Origin: Streptomyces cupreus
Lineage (GTDB): Bacteria > Actinomycetota > Actinomycetes > Streptomycetales > Streptomycetaceae
Length of the DNA: 62,651 bases
Direction of reading: 5' to 3'
NCBI RefSeq assembly: GCF_014257025.1
Contig: NZ_JACMSF010000052.1
Coordinates: 1 to 62,651, forward strand
The translations under genes were made by a program, and so were the position numbers. Numbering within the stretch: the stretch's first letter is position 1; each line of letters opens with the position of its first letter. Shown piece after piece: positions 33,816 to 43,817 of this stretch. The notes below the pieces were generated by a model that saw only the letters and a list, made by a program, of their open reading frames with translations, did not search any database and was not told the DNA's origin.

Positions 33816-34810
33816 CAGTCGGCCAGATCCCCGAAGCCGCGACAAGGCCCCGGGCCTCCGCGCGCTCCGGCTCCGCGCCCTCCGCGGACCTGCCCCGGAC
33901 CTCCATGACAGCCCGCCGGCAGCGGGCGTTCTACATGTTCACCTCGCCCTGGGTCATCGGGTTCCTGCTGCTGACCGTCGGCCCCATGGCGTATGCGCTG
34001 TGGCTGAGCTTCACCACCTTCGACGGCATCTCGCCCAACTGGCGCTACGTCGGCCTCGACAACTACCGCGAGCTGCTGTCCGACCCGGTGACGTGGGACT
34101 CCCTGAGCCGCGCGGGCGTGTTCGCCATCACCTCCGTACCACTGTCGATCGTCGCGGGGCTCGCCCTCGCGGTCCTGGTCAACCGGCCCCTGAAGGCGCG
34201 CGGTCTGTTCCGCACGCTGCTCTATCTGCCCGCAGTGGTGCCGCCGGTGGGCGCGGGTCTCATCTTCAAGCAGCTGTTCAACCGGGACTCGGGTGCCGCC
34301 AACGGCGTCCTGGACATCTTCGGCATCGACGCGATCGCCTGGCTCGACGACCCGTACGCCCGCTACGTGATCCTGATGGCGGTGCTGTGGGCCGCCGGCA
34401 ACGTCATGATCATCTCGCTCGCGGGGCTCCAGGACGTGCCCCGTGAACTCCACGAGGCGGCCCGGATCGACGGTGCGAGCGCCTGGCGGACCTTCCGCAG
34501 CATCACCGTGCCGCTGCTTTCGCCGGTGCTGCTCTTCCAGGCCGTCACCGGGATGATCGCCTCGGTGCAGACGATCATGCCGCTCCTGATCGCCGCCGAA
34601 CCCACCCCCAAGGGTGTCACCGCGATCCCGCAGACCAACTACATGTACATGATGCACGTGTTCGCGGAGTACTTCGCGCTCGGCCGCTACGGCTACGCCT
34701 CCGCGCTTTTGTGGGTGCTCTTCGTCCTGATCCTCATCGTGACCGGACTCATCTTCAAGTTCACGTCCGGTGTCGTGTTCTACAACGTCGACCCGGAGGC
34801 GAAGAAGTGA
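33812..34810 (+). CDS. Sugar ABC transporter permease (MalF type)
   Basis: 332 residues; ATG overlaps the previous stop (ATGA). N-terminal 45 residues are hydrophilic, then six helices (FYMFTSPWVIGFLLLTVGPM, VLMAVLWAAGNVMIIS-type segments). EAA loop ELHEAARIDGASAWRTFRSI. Forms the channel with the next gene. Confidence 0.93.
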   Translation: MTVGQIPEAATRPRASARSGSAPSADLPRTSMTARRQRAFYMFTSPWVIGFLLLTVGPMAYALWLSFTTFDGISPNWRYVGLDNYRELLSDPVTWDSLSRAGVFAITSVPLSIVAGLALAVLVNRPLKARGLFRTLLYLPAVVPPVGAGLIFKQLFNRDSGAANGVLDIFGIDAIAWLDDPYARYVILMAVLWAAGNVMIISLAGLQDVPRELHEAARIDGASAWRTFRSITVPLLSPVLLFQAVTGMIASVQTIMPLLIAAEPTPKGVTAIPQTNYMYMMHVFAEYFALGRYGYASALLWVLFVLILIVTGLIFKFTSGVVFYNVDPEAKK

Positions 34811-35679
34811 CCGCCACCACCGTGACCCCCAAGACCCCTGCTTCCGGGGCACGTGTGCGGGTACGCGCGTCCCGCCTCGTCCTTTACACCGTCCTGGTCG
34901 TCATCACCGGGCTGATGCTCGGCCCCTTCGGCTGGCTGGTCATCACCGGTCTGAAGACCACCCCCGAGCTCGCGGCCTCCCCGGTGCACTGGCTGCCCGA
35001 CAAGATCCAGTGGCACAACTTCGCCGACGCCTTCACCCAGATCGACTTCCTCGGCTACGCCCGCAACTCCCTCATCATCTCCCTGATCTACGCCACCTTG
35101 GTCACCCTGAGCTCCGCCTGGGTCGGCTTCGGCTTCGCCCGGCTGAGCGCCCCCGGCAAAAAGGTTCTGTTCGGGGTGCTGATCGGCTCGATGATGCTGC
35201 CGCAGATGATCACGCTCTTCCCGACGTACCTCATCTTCGCGAAGCTCGGCATGGTCGACACCTACTGGCCATGGGTGCTCTGGGGGCTGTCGGCCGCGCC
35301 GTATCTGGTCTTCCTGTTCCGGCAGTTCTTCGCCGGGATGCCGCGCGAGCTGGAGGAGGCCGCGATCGTCGACGGCTGCGGCTACACCGGGATCTTCTGG
35401 CGGATCTTCCTGCCGCAGTCCTGGCCGGTCCTGACCGCGAGCTTCGTCATCGCCTTCACCTGGAGCTGGGGCGACTTCATCGCCCCGATGCTGCTGCTGT
35501 CCAGCGATCGCACCACTCTCTCCGTCGCCCTCATGACCTCCTACGTCACGCCGAGCGGACTGCCCGTGAACAACCTCCTGGCCGCCGGATCCGTGATGTA
35601 CGTCGTCCCCATCCTGCTGATCTTCCTCGTCGCCCAGCGCGGCTTCGTCGCCGGGATGTCCACATCCGGCCTGAAGTGA
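34807..35679 (+). CDS. Carbohydrate ABC transporter permease (MalG type)
   Basis: 290 residues from GTG 34807, overlapping the previous stop as GTGA. Helices such as LVLYTVLVVITGLMLGPFGW and VMYVVPILLIFLVAQRGFVA; EAA loop ELEEAAIVDGCGYTGIFWRI. CUT1 family. Again no ATPase is encoded in the operon. Confidence 0.93.
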   Translation: MTATTVTPKTPASGARVRVRASRLVLYTVLVVITGLMLGPFGWLVITGLKTTPELAASPVHWLPDKIQWHNFADAFTQIDFLGYARNSLIISLIYATLVTLSSAWVGFGFARLSAPGKKVLFGVLIGSMMLPQMITLFPTYLIFAKLGMVDTYWPWVLWGLSAAPYLVFLFRQFFAGMPRELEEAAIVDGCGYTGIFWRIFLPQSWPVLTASFVIAFTWSWGDFIAPMLLLSSDRTTLSVALMTSYVTPSGLPVNNLLAAGSVMYVVPILLIFLVAQRGFVAGMSTSGLK

Positions 35680-35718
35680 TCACCCGTTAACTCCCCTTTC
35701 TTCTTAAGGAACTTCCCC

Positions 35719-37497
35719 ATGAACGACACCCAGGGCTCCGGCCTGTCCCGGCGCACCGTCATCCAGGCCGCGGGGGCCGCCGCTGCCGCCTACTCCCTGA
35801 TCGGCACGACGGCCGGCACCGCCAGAGCCGACGACAGGCCGGAGGCCGCCGACCGGCTGGTGGTCCACTCCGTGCCGGGCGCCCTGCCGATCAACACCAG
35901 CTATGTCGTCAAGGCCCGCACCCCCGGCGGCCAGTGGAAGCCGGTGCCGGTCCTGCGCGCCACCACCAAGACCATCAACGAGAAGACCGGCGGCGGCATC
36001 GTCCGCCCCACTTCGGTCGCCAATGTCGACTTCACCGGCACCGTCGAGATCGAGGTCAAGTCCGCCAAGGGCGCCATCGGCAGCGCCCGGATCCGCCCGC
36101 TGTCGTACGACATCCCGCACGAGGTCAGCGGCGACACCATCACCTTCAGCCTCTCCGAGCCGCGCAACCTCTCCATCGAGATCGACGGCGACATCTACGG
36201 CAACCTCCAACTGCACGCCAACCCCATCGAGAAGACCCGGCCCGAGGCGGACGACCCCGACGTCCTCTACTACGGCCCCGGCCTCCACACCCCCACGGGC
36301 GGTGTGGTGAAGGTGCCCAGCGGCAAGACGGTCTATCTGGCCGGCGGCGCGGTCCTCAAGGCGCGCGTGGAGTTCGTCAAGGTGGAGAACGCCCGCCTGC
36401 TCGGCCGGGGCATCATCTGGGACTCCGACGCCGCCACGCTGGTGCAGTACTCCAAGAACATCGAGATCGACGGCATCCTCGTCCTCAACCCGAAGTCCGG
36501 TTACTCCTGCACCATCGGCCAGTCGAAGCAGGTCACCGTCCGTAACCTGCACTCCTACAGCTCCGGCCAGTGGGGCGACGGAATCGACGTGTTCAGCAGC
36601 GAGGACGTCCTCATCGAGGGCGTGTGGATGCGCAACAGCGACGACTGCATCGCCATCTACGCCCACCGCTGGGACTACTACGGCGACTGCCGCAACGTCA
36701 CCGTCCGCGACTCCACCCTCTGGGCCGACATCGCCCACCCCGTGAACATGGGCACCCACGGCAACCCCGAGAAGCCCGAGACGATCGAGAACATCGTCTT
36801 CAGCAACATCGACATCCTTCAGCACCGCGAACCGCAGGTCCTCTACCAGGGCTGCTTCGCGCTCAACCCCGGCGACAGCAACCTCATCCGGGGCGTCCGC
36901 ATCCAGGACGTCCGGGTGGAGGACTTCACCTGGGGCCAGCTGTTCAACATGCGCGTCATGGCCAACCGCTACAACGCCTCGCCCGGACGCGGCATCCACG
37001 ACGTGTACGTCCGCGACCTCACCTACAACGGCAAGAACGAGCACATGCCGATCATGGTCGGCTACGACGCGGACCGCGCCGTCAAGAACGTCACCTTCCA
37101 GAACCTCGCGATCAACGGCACCGTCATCCACCAGAAGATGCGCAAGCCGGGCTGGTACCTGATGACCGACATGGTGCCGATGTTCGCCAACGAGCATGTG
37201 AAGGACCTCCGCTTCCTGGACGCCGCCACCGAGGCCGGCACCGCGACCCCGGAGATCACCAGCGCCACTGCGGCCACCGCCACCGCACGGCAGGTCTTCA
37301 ACCACCTCGTCACGGCCACCCAGCTGCCCCGGTCGTACGACGCCGAAGGCCTGCCCCCCGGCCTGACGGTCGACAAGGCCACGGGCCTGATCTCCGGCAC
37401 CCCGCAGGTGCCCGGCAGCTACGAGGTCACCGTCTCGGCCACCAACGGCCTGGGCACCGCGACCAAGTCCCTCACGCTCACCGTGCAGCACCCGTAA
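35719..37497 (+). CDS. Secreted beta-helix glycosidase, GH28-like
   Basis: 592 residues from ATG 35719. Tat signal LSRRTVIQAAGAAAAAYSLI with cleavage near ARADD. Residues about 45-490 show the right-handed parallel beta-helix pattern of polygalacturonase-like enzymes (VPSGKTVYLAGGAVLKARVE, GRGIIWDSD, WGDGIDVFSSEDVLIEG, MRNSDDCIAIYAHRWDYY). The DD pair in NSDDC matches the catalytic Asp pair of GH28, but the usual GHG and RIK motifs are not obvious, so a GH49-like or other beta-helix family is possible. A C-terminal Ig-like domain of the putative-Ig (He_PIG) type covers about 505-592 (YDAEGLPPGLTVDKATGLIS). Confidence 0.8.
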   Translation: MNDTQGSGLSRRTVIQAAGAAAAAYSLIGTTAGTARADDRPEAADRLVVHSVPGALPINTSYVVKARTPGGQWKPVPVLRATTKTINEKTGGGIVRPTSVANVDFTGTVEIEVKSAKGAIGSARIRPLSYDIPHEVSGDTITFSLSEPRNLSIEIDGDIYGNLQLHANPIEKTRPEADDPDVLYYGPGLHTPTGGVVKVPSGKTVYLAGGAVLKARVEFVKVENARLLGRGIIWDSDAATLVQYSKNIEIDGILVLNPKSGYSCTIGQSKQVTVRNLHSYSSGQWGDGIDVFSSEDVLIEGVWMRNSDDCIAIYAHRWDYYGDCRNVTVRDSTLWADIAHPVNMGTHGNPEKPETIENIVFSNIDILQHREPQVLYQGCFALNPGDSNLIRGVRIQDVRVEDFTWGQLFNMRVMANRYNASPGRGIHDVYVRDLTYNGKNEHMPIMVGYDADRAVKNVTFQNLAINGTVIHQKMRKPGWYLMTDMVPMFANEHVKDLRFLDAATEAGTATPEITSATAATATARQVFNHLVTATQLPRSYDAEGLPPGLTVDKATGLISGTPQVPGSYEVTVSATNGLGTATKSLTLTVQHP

Positions 37498-37514
37498 GCC
37501 AGGAGTCACCTCTC

Positions 37515-40500
37515 GTGCATGCCCTCAGCCGACGGACGTTCCTCGGCGCGGCGGGACTCGCGGGCGTGGCCGGGAGCGGACTGCTGTCCGCCCTCGCCGC
37601 CACGCCCGCGTGGGCCCAGGCCGCCGACGCGGCGTTCGCCTTCGCCCACCCCGGCCTCCTCCACTCCCGCGCCGACCTGGCCCGAATGAAGTCCGCGGTC
37701 GCGGCCGGCCGCGCCCCCATCGCCTCCGGCTTCGCCGCGCTGGCCGCCGACTCCCGCTCCCAGCACACCTACGCCATCCGCAACACCGGACAGATCACCA
37801 CCTGGGGCCGAGGCCCCACCAACTGGACCAGCCAGGCCGCCACCGACGCGGCAGCCGCCTACCAGAACGCCCTCATGTGGGCCGTCACCGGCGACATACG
37901 CCACGCCGACAAGGCCCGCGACATCCTCGACGTCTGGGCCGTCTCCCTCACCGGCATCACCGGCGCCGACGGCCAACTCGGCGCCGGAATCCAGGGGTTC
38001 AAGCTCGTCAACGCCGCCGAGATCCTCCGGCACACCGGCTACGACGGCTGGCCCGAGGAGTCGGTCCGCCGCTGCGAACGCTCCCTCACCGACGTCTGGT
38101 ACCCGGCGCTGTCCGGCTACTGCCTCTACGCCAACGGCAACTGGGACCTCGCGGCCCTGCGCACCATCCTCGCCATCGCCGTCTTCACCGACAACCGGGT
38201 GATGTTCGAGGACGCGCTGCGCTTCGCGGCCGCCGGCGCCGGCAACGGCTCGGTGCTGCACCGCATCGTCACCGCCGCAGGCCAGGGCCAGGAGTCCGGC
38301 CGCGACCAGGCCCACGAGCAACTCGCCCTCGGCCTCCTCGGGGACGCAGCCGAGGTCGCCTGGCAGCAGGGCGTGGACCTGTACGGCTTCGCCGACGACC
38401 GTATCCTCGCCAACTTCGAGTACTTCGCCCGCTACAACCTCGGCGACAACTCGGTACCGTTCACCCCCGACCTCGACCGCACCGGCAAGTACATCAAGTC
38501 GGCGGTGTCCGACCGACAGCGCGGTGTGTACCGCCCGCTGTGGGAGATGGCGTACGCCCACTACGCGGGCCGCCTCGGCAAGCCCGCCCCCCACACGGAG
38601 AAGACCGTCTTCCGGGGCACGGACGGAGCACGCGTCGTGGAGGGCTACCAGGAGGACCACCCCGGCTACGGCACCCTGACCTACGCCGGTACGGCAACGG
38701 CCGCGCCCACCGCGCCGACCGCCCCGGCCGGAATCACCTCGGCAGGCGACGAACGGGCCGTCACCGTGTCCTGGCTGCCGTCCGCCTGGGCGACCGGCTA
38801 CACGGTCCACCGGTCCACAAGACCCGACGGCGACTACGAGCGGATCGCGACCGGCGTCGAGGCGCCGAGGTTCACCGACCAAGACGTCCGCCCCGGCCGC
38901 ACCTACTACTACACGGCCACCGCCACCAACTCCCTCGGCACCAGCGCGAGTTCCGCCTGGACCGCGGCCACCGCCGGCCTGCCCGAACCCTGGTCGGCCC
39001 AGGACCTCGGAGAGGTGAAACACCCCGGCTCCGCCGCCTTCGACGGCGAACGCTTCCTGCTGGAGGCGAGCGGCACCGCGCACACCTACCGGCTGGCGCA
39101 CCTGCCCCTGTACGGCGACGGCGCCGTCACCGCGCGCGTCGTGTGGCCGCTCAGCTCCCAGTACTCCAAGATCGGCGTCACCGTCCGCGACTCCCTCGAC
39201 CCGGCCGCCCCGCACGCCGCCATGCTCATCCAGGGACTGCCGCTGCACACCTGGAGCGGTGTGTGGAGCGTCCGCCCCTCGGCCGGGGCCGCCGTCTCCG
39301 GCACCGGCAGCACCCCCGTGCCGCCCGCCCAGCAGCAGGCGATCACCGGCAACGCCTCGTTCCCGATCTCCGACCTCGGCGAACTGCCCGAGTCGGCGAC
39401 CCCGCTCGAAGCGCCGTATGTCGAGGGCGCGGGCGACGGCTACCGGCTGCGTGCCCCGTACTGGGTACGTGTGGAACGCAAGGGCCGACGCTGCACCGGG
39501 TCCATCTCCCCGGACGGCATCCACTGGACCGAAGTCGGCTCCACCGAGGTCGAGTTGGGCAGGACGACGCACGCGGGCCTGGTCCTCACCTCCTGTCTCG
39601 GCGTCGACGAGGAGTACGCCGAGACCGGCACCGGCGCCTTCGACAACGTCAGCGTGCGTTCGTCCACCGGCGAGGTCTGGCGCACCCCGCGCCCCGCGCG
39701 CACCGCCACCGGCCTGCGGGCCGTCACCGGCGCCGACGCCGTCGAGCTGAGCTGGGCCGACCCCGACCTCTCGGCCATGTACACCGTGCTGCGGGCCACG
39801 GACCCGGCAGGACCGTACGTCACGCTCGCGGGAGGCATCGCCCCGGTCGGTTTCGGCACCCGCCTCCGGTACGCGGACGCCACCGGCACGCCCGGCGCGA
39901 CGTACCACTACAGCGTCGTCAAGACCAACACCGATGGGCGCGGCCCGCGTTCGGAACCCGTCCACGCCACGATGCCCACGCCGGCCAAGCCGGAGTTCCG
40001 CTCCCGGGACACCGCGTTCGCGAACCGTGGCGTCGAGTTCGGCCATCTCCTCACGGCCACCCACCACCCCACCCGCTTCACCACCCGAGGCCTGCCCGAC
40101 GGCCTGAGCCTCGACCCGCGCACCGGCCTGATCTCCGGAACACCCACCGAGACGGGGGAGTTCACCGTCACCTGCACCGCCGCCAACGCTGCGGGCACGG
40201 CAACCGCCACCCTCACCCTCACCGTCGGCACCCCGCCCCCCACCCCCTGGTCGTACGGCGATCTCGGCGACGTGGTGCTCGACGAACGCGCCCTCGGCGC
40301 CTACGGCGTCGCGTATGTCGCCACCCCCGGCAGCACCGCCTACGAGGACGGGACCTTCGTGGTGCGCGGCGCCGGCACGGACCTGAGCGTCAACAACCAA
40401 GGGATGACCGGCCAGTTCGTACGACGGCCGGTGACCGGCGACTGCGAGGTCACCGCCCGGCTGGTCTCCCGTACCGGGGCCACGACCGACCGGGTGGGCC

Positions 40501-40844
40501 TGCTGATGGCGAAGTCACTGTCGCCCTTCGACCAGGCCGCCGGAACGATCGTCAGCGGCGGCACCACCGCCCAGCTGATGCTCCGTACGAAGGTCGCGGG
40601 ACGATCGACCTTCACCGGCAACGGCGCCACCCGACTCCCCTGCCTGCTGCGGCTGAAGCGCAGCGGGACCGCCTTCACCGCCTCCGTCTCCACCGATGAC
40701 GGCGCCACCTGGACCGCCCTCGCCTCCGGCGAGATCCCGGACTTCGGCGACGCCCCCTACTACGTGGGCCTCGTGGTCTGCTCGCGCAACCCCCTGGCCC
40801 GCTGCACCACCGAGTTCAACGAGGTGAGCATCATTTCCCACTAG
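37515..40844 (+). CDS. Multidomain alginate-lyase-family exoenzyme
   Basis: 1109 residues from GTG 37515, AGGAG ten bases upstream, 17 bp after the preceding gene. Tat signal LSRRTFLGAAGLAG. Residues about 40-380 are an alpha/alpha-toroid domain of the alginate lyase family (FAHPGLLHSRADLARMKSAV, YCLYANGNWDLAALRTILAI, GQGQESGRDQAHEQLALGLL), 30-odd percent alike by eye to the next gene. Then a fibronectin III domain (395-485), a concanavalin-like domain (495-700), a second fibronectin III (710-800), a putative-Ig domain (805-890) and a second concanavalin-like domain (900-1109). The tail probably binds polysaccharide. Polyuronate cleavage by beta-elimination is inferred. Confidence 0.83.
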   Translation: MHALSRRTFLGAAGLAGVAGSGLLSALAATPAWAQAADAAFAFAHPGLLHSRADLARMKSAVAAGRAPIASGFAALAADSRSQHTYAIRNTGQITTWGRGPTNWTSQAATDAAAAYQNALMWAVTGDIRHADKARDILDVWAVSLTGITGADGQLGAGIQGFKLVNAAEILRHTGYDGWPEESVRRCERSLTDVWYPALSGYCLYANGNWDLAALRTILAIAVFTDNRVMFEDALRFAAAGAGNGSVLHRIVTAAGQGQESGRDQAHEQLALGLLGDAAEVAWQQGVDLYGFADDRILANFEYFARYNLGDNSVPFTPDLDRTGKYIKSAVSDRQRGVYRPLWEMAYAHYAGRLGKPAPHTEKTVFRGTDGARVVEGYQEDHPGYGTLTYAGTATAAPTAPTAPAGITSAGDERAVTVSWLPSAWATGYTVHRSTRPDGDYERIATGVEAPRFTDQDVRPGRTYYYTATATNSLGTSASSAWTAATAGLPEPWSAQDLGEVKHPGSAAFDGERFLLEASGTAHTYRLAHLPLYGDGAVTARVVWPLSSQYSKIGVTVRDSLDPAAPHAAMLIQGLPLHTWSGVWSVRPSAGAAVSGTGSTPVPPAQQQAITGNASFPISDLGELPESATPLEAPYVEGAGDGYRLRAPYWVRVERKGRRCTGSISPDGIHWTEVGSTEVELGRTTHAGLVLTSCLGVDEEYAETGTGAFDNVSVRSSTGEVWRTPRPARTATGLRAVTGADAVELSWADPDLSAMYTVLRATDPAGPYVTLAGGIAPVGFGTRLRYADATGTPGATYHYSVVKTNTDGRGPRSEPVHATMPTPAKPEFRSRDTAFANRGVEFGHLLTATHHPTRFTTRGLPDGLSLDPRTGLISGTPTETGEFTVTCTAANAAGTATATLTLTVGTPPPTPWSYGDLGDVVLDERALGAYGVAYVATPGSTAYEDGTFVVRGAGTDLSVNNQGMTGQFVRRPVTGDCEVTARLVSRTGATTDRVGLLMAKSLSPFDQAAGTIVSGGTTAQLMLRTKVAGRSTFTGNGATRLPCLLRLKRSGTAFTASVSTDDGATWTALASGEIPDFGDAPYYVGLVVCSRNPLARCTTEFNEVSIISH

Positions 40845-40874
40845 ATCCCCACAGGGATTGGAGATGCACCAGCC

Positions 40875-42116
40875 ATGAGCCGCACATCCCCCCACCAGCA
40901 CCTCCAACACACCGAGGTGAGCCGCCGCGGTCTGCTCAAGACCGCAGGCGGACTCACCGCCGCACTCGCCCTCGGGGCGACCGCCACGGCCGCCGACGCG
41001 GCGCCCGCGACCTTCACCCACCCCGGCATGCTGCACAACTGGGGTGACATCAACCGCGCCCGGGTCCGGGTGGCCGCGGGCAACGACCCCTGGCTGTCCG
41101 GCTGGAACCGGCTGACCGCCAACGCCCACTCCCAGTCCACCTGGACACCCCGCGCCACGGCCACGATCATCCGCGGCGGCGACGGCCAGAACTACCCCCA
41201 GCTCTACAACGACATCGCCGCCGCCTACCAGAACGCCCTGCGCTGGCACATCGGCGGCACCGAGGCCAACGCCGCCTGCGCGGCGAGGATCCTCAACGCC
41301 TGGTCGGCCACGCTGACCTCGGTCACCGGCAACGCCGACCGGTTCCTCGCGGCCGGTATCTACGGCTGGGAGTTCGCGAACGCCGCCGAACTCATGCGGG
41401 ACTACAGCGGGTTCGACCTGGCCCGCTTCCAGGACATGATGGTCCGGGTCTTCTACCCGCTCAACAACCAGTTCCTCACCGGCCACAACGACGCCTGCAT
41501 CACCAACTACTGGGCCAACTGGGACCTGTGCAACATGGCCTCGATCATGGCCATCGGGATCCTCAACAACGACGCCGCAAAGTACGACCAGGCCGTCAAC
41601 TACTTCAAGTCGGGCGCGGGCAACGGCTCCATCCAGCACGCGGTGCCGTTCCTCCACACGGACGCGGACGGCTACGCCCTCGGACAGTGGCAGGAGTCCG
41701 GCCGCGACCAGGGCCACACCGTCATGGGCATGGGCCAGATGGGCGCCCTGTGCGAGATGGCCTGGAACCAGGGCGACGACCTGTACTCCTACGACGGCCG
41801 CCGCTTCATGAAGGCCGCCCAGTACGTGGCCAAGTACAACCTCGGCAAGAGCGTGCCCTTCACCACCTACACCTGGGGCACCGGACAGAACTGCGCCCAG
41901 CAGTCCCACACCGCGATCTCCTCCGCGAGCCGGGGCCAGGTCCGGCCGGTCTGGGCGATGCTCCACTACCACTACAACCGGCGCCTGTATCTGGACGACA
42001 AGTACATCGCCCAGATGTGCTTCTCCGTCGCCCCCGAGGGCGGCGGCGGAGACTACGGCTCCACCAGCGGCGGCTACGACCAGCTGGGCTTCGGCACCCT
42101 GATGTACGCCAAGTAG
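40875..42116 (+). CDS. Secreted alginate-lyase-family protein, single domain
   Basis: 413 residues from ATG 40875. Tat signal VSRRGLLKTAGGLTAALALG. One catalytic domain: FTHPGMLHNWGDINRARVRV, NDACITNYWANWDLCNMASI, GQWQESGRDQGHTVMGMGQM, PVWAMLHYHYNRRLYLDDKY. It shares the Asn-Trp-Asp and ESGRDQ(G/A)H motifs with the upstream large protein, which are likely catalytic (Asn, His, Tyr of toroid lyases). Lies 30 bp downstream of it, so the pair is probably made together, the larger surface-binding and the smaller freely diffusing. Confidence 0.85.
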   Translation: MSRTSPHQHLQHTEVSRRGLLKTAGGLTAALALGATATAADAAPATFTHPGMLHNWGDINRARVRVAAGNDPWLSGWNRLTANAHSQSTWTPRATATIIRGGDGQNYPQLYNDIAAAYQNALRWHIGGTEANAACAARILNAWSATLTSVTGNADRFLAAGIYGWEFANAAELMRDYSGFDLARFQDMMVRVFYPLNNQFLTGHNDACITNYWANWDLCNMASIMAIGILNNDAAKYDQAVNYFKSGAGNGSIQHAVPFLHTDADGYALGQWQESGRDQGHTVMGMGQMGALCEMAWNQGDDLYSYDGRRFMKAAQYVAKYNLGKSVPFTTYTWGTGQNCAQQSHTAISSASRGQVRPVWAMLHYHYNRRLYLDDKYIAQMCFSVAPEGGGGDYGSTSGGYDQLGFGTLMYAK

Positions 42117-42208
42117 CCGAACGTTCACGCCCTGCACCGGAATACATCCGCGCGATGTGGTGCTCTGATGTGAACGGTGCAGGAGCGTGGCGAAGGGCTG
42201 GTGGGCGC

Positions 42209-43789
42209 ATGCCGGCGGACTCGACGAACCCCGTGGTCAGCACCCCTTACGGGGCTGTACGTGGCAGGTACGAGCAGGGAGTCGCGGTGTTCCGCGGCAT
42301 TCCGTACGCGGCGCCCCCCTTCGGGCCCCGCCGGTTCCGGCCACCGCTGCCGCCGGAACCCTGGGACGGTGTGCGGGACGCCGGGGCCTTCGGGCCGACG
42401 GCGCCGAAACCGCCGTACTCCGAGGCCTTCGCCCAGTATCTGTCCGACCCGGTGGTGGCCGGGGACGACTGTCTCAACCTCAATGTGTGGACGCCCGAGC
42501 CCGACCCCGGCGCCCGGCTGCCGGTCATGGTGTGGCTGCACGGGGGTGCGCTGACCCGTGGGTCCTCCGGTGTGCCCGTCTACGACGGGCGGCACTTCGC
42601 CCGCGACGGGGTCGTGCTCGTGTCGGTCAACTACCGGCTGGGGGTCGAGGGGTACGGGCTGTTCCCGGACGCCCCCGCCAACCCCGGGCTGCGCGACCAG
42701 CTCGCCGCCCTGGAGTGGGTGCACGCCTCGATCGGGGCGTTCGGCGGCGACCCCGACCGGATCACCCTGTCCGGGCAGTCCGCCGGAGCCATCAGTGCCG
42801 GGGCCCTGCTGGCCGCTCCGCAGGCCCAGGGTCTGGTGCGACGGGCGATCCTGCAGAGCGGGGCGCCCGAGGCGTCCGAGCGGGACAAGGTGCGCAAGAT
42901 GGTGCGCCGTATGGCCACTCGGCTGAAGATCGCCGCCACCGCCGCCGCCTTCGCCGAGGTCGACCGGGAGCTGCTGCTGCGCACCCAGGCCGAGGTCGGC
43001 AGGCTCAGCAGCCCGGTGCTCGGCGGGCCCGCCTTCGGGATCGTGGTCGACGGCGATCTCGTGCCGTGCGACCCCCTGGAGGCCCTGGTCGAGGGCGGGG
43101 CGGCGCGGGGCGTCGAGCTGATGACGGGCTGGACCAGTGACGAGTACCGGCTGTGGCTGGTGCCCGGAGGCCTCGTGGAGCGCGTCGACCGGCTCGGCCC
43201 GGTGGCGCTGGCCGGAGCCATGGCCCGCTGCCGCTGCGGTCACGAGGTGCCCCGCGGCTATCGCACCCTGCACCCCGAGGCCGGCACCGCCGAGATCGTC
43301 GGCCAGATGGTCACGGACCACCTGCTGCGCATCCCCCTGCACTGTCTGGCCGACGCCCGCCCGGACACCTCGTACGTGTACGAGTTCGCCTGGCCGTCCA
43401 ACCGGCCAGGGCTCGGCGCCTGCCACGCCCTGGAACTCGGATTCGTGTTCGACACCGGTGACGCCCCCGAATCCGCGAAACTCGCGGGTGAGGGCGCCCC
43501 GCCCGAGTTCTCCGAGGTCATGCACCGCGCCTGGGTGCGGTTCGCCGAGGACGGCGACCCCGGCTGGCAGCACTGGGACGACACGCACCCGGTGCGGATC
43601 TTCGGCGACGGCGAGCCGTACACCACGTGCGGCCCCCACGACCGCGAGCTGGCCCTGTGGACCGCCGATGTCACTCCCGAGGAACCCACACCCGCATCGG
43701 CCCCTGCCGACGGTTCGCCCATGCGTGGTACGGAACTGCGGTCAGTCGTACGACGCCTTCGGCTCCCCGGCGCCGACCGGCGGCACTGA
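42209..43789 (+). CDS. Type-B carboxylesterase
   Basis: 526 residues from ATG 42209. Carboxylesterase family alpha/beta hydrolase: oxyanion hole VMVWLHGGALTRG, nucleophile elbow LSGQSAGAISAGALL, catalytic Glu region ELMTGWTSDEYRLW and His in LGACHALELGFVF. No signal peptide, so cytoplasmic. Last gene of the large operon; possibly removes acetyl or aryl esters from imported oligosaccharides. The start is by similarity (VVSTPYGAVRGRYEQGVAVF follows); a start about 55 bp earlier is possible. Confidence 0.9.
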   Translation: MPADSTNPVVSTPYGAVRGRYEQGVAVFRGIPYAAPPFGPRRFRPPLPPEPWDGVRDAGAFGPTAPKPPYSEAFAQYLSDPVVAGDDCLNLNVWTPEPDPGARLPVMVWLHGGALTRGSSGVPVYDGRHFARDGVVLVSVNYRLGVEGYGLFPDAPANPGLRDQLAALEWVHASIGAFGGDPDRITLSGQSAGAISAGALLAAPQAQGLVRRAILQSGAPEASERDKVRKMVRRMATRLKIAATAAAFAEVDRELLLRTQAEVGRLSSPVLGGPAFGIVVDGDLVPCDPLEALVEGGAARGVELMTGWTSDEYRLWLVPGGLVERVDRLGPVALAGAMARCRCGHEVPRGYRTLHPEAGTAEIVGQMVTDHLLRIPLHCLADARPDTSYVYEFAWPSNRPGLGACHALELGFVFDTGDAPESAKLAGEGAPPEFSEVMHRAWVRFAEDGDPGWQHWDDTHPVRIFGDGEPYTTCGPHDRELALWTADVTPEEPTPASAPADGSPMRGTELRSVVRRLRLPGADRRH

Positions 43790-43817
43790 CCACGTCCGAG
43801 CCCGGGACAGGATCCCG

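Noticed and set aside
37506..40400. Minus-strand open frame of 964 codons opposite the large lyase gene
   Set aside because: Low-complexity Gly/Ala/Val product, no start context, and the plus strand encodes a recognisable multidomain exoenzyme.
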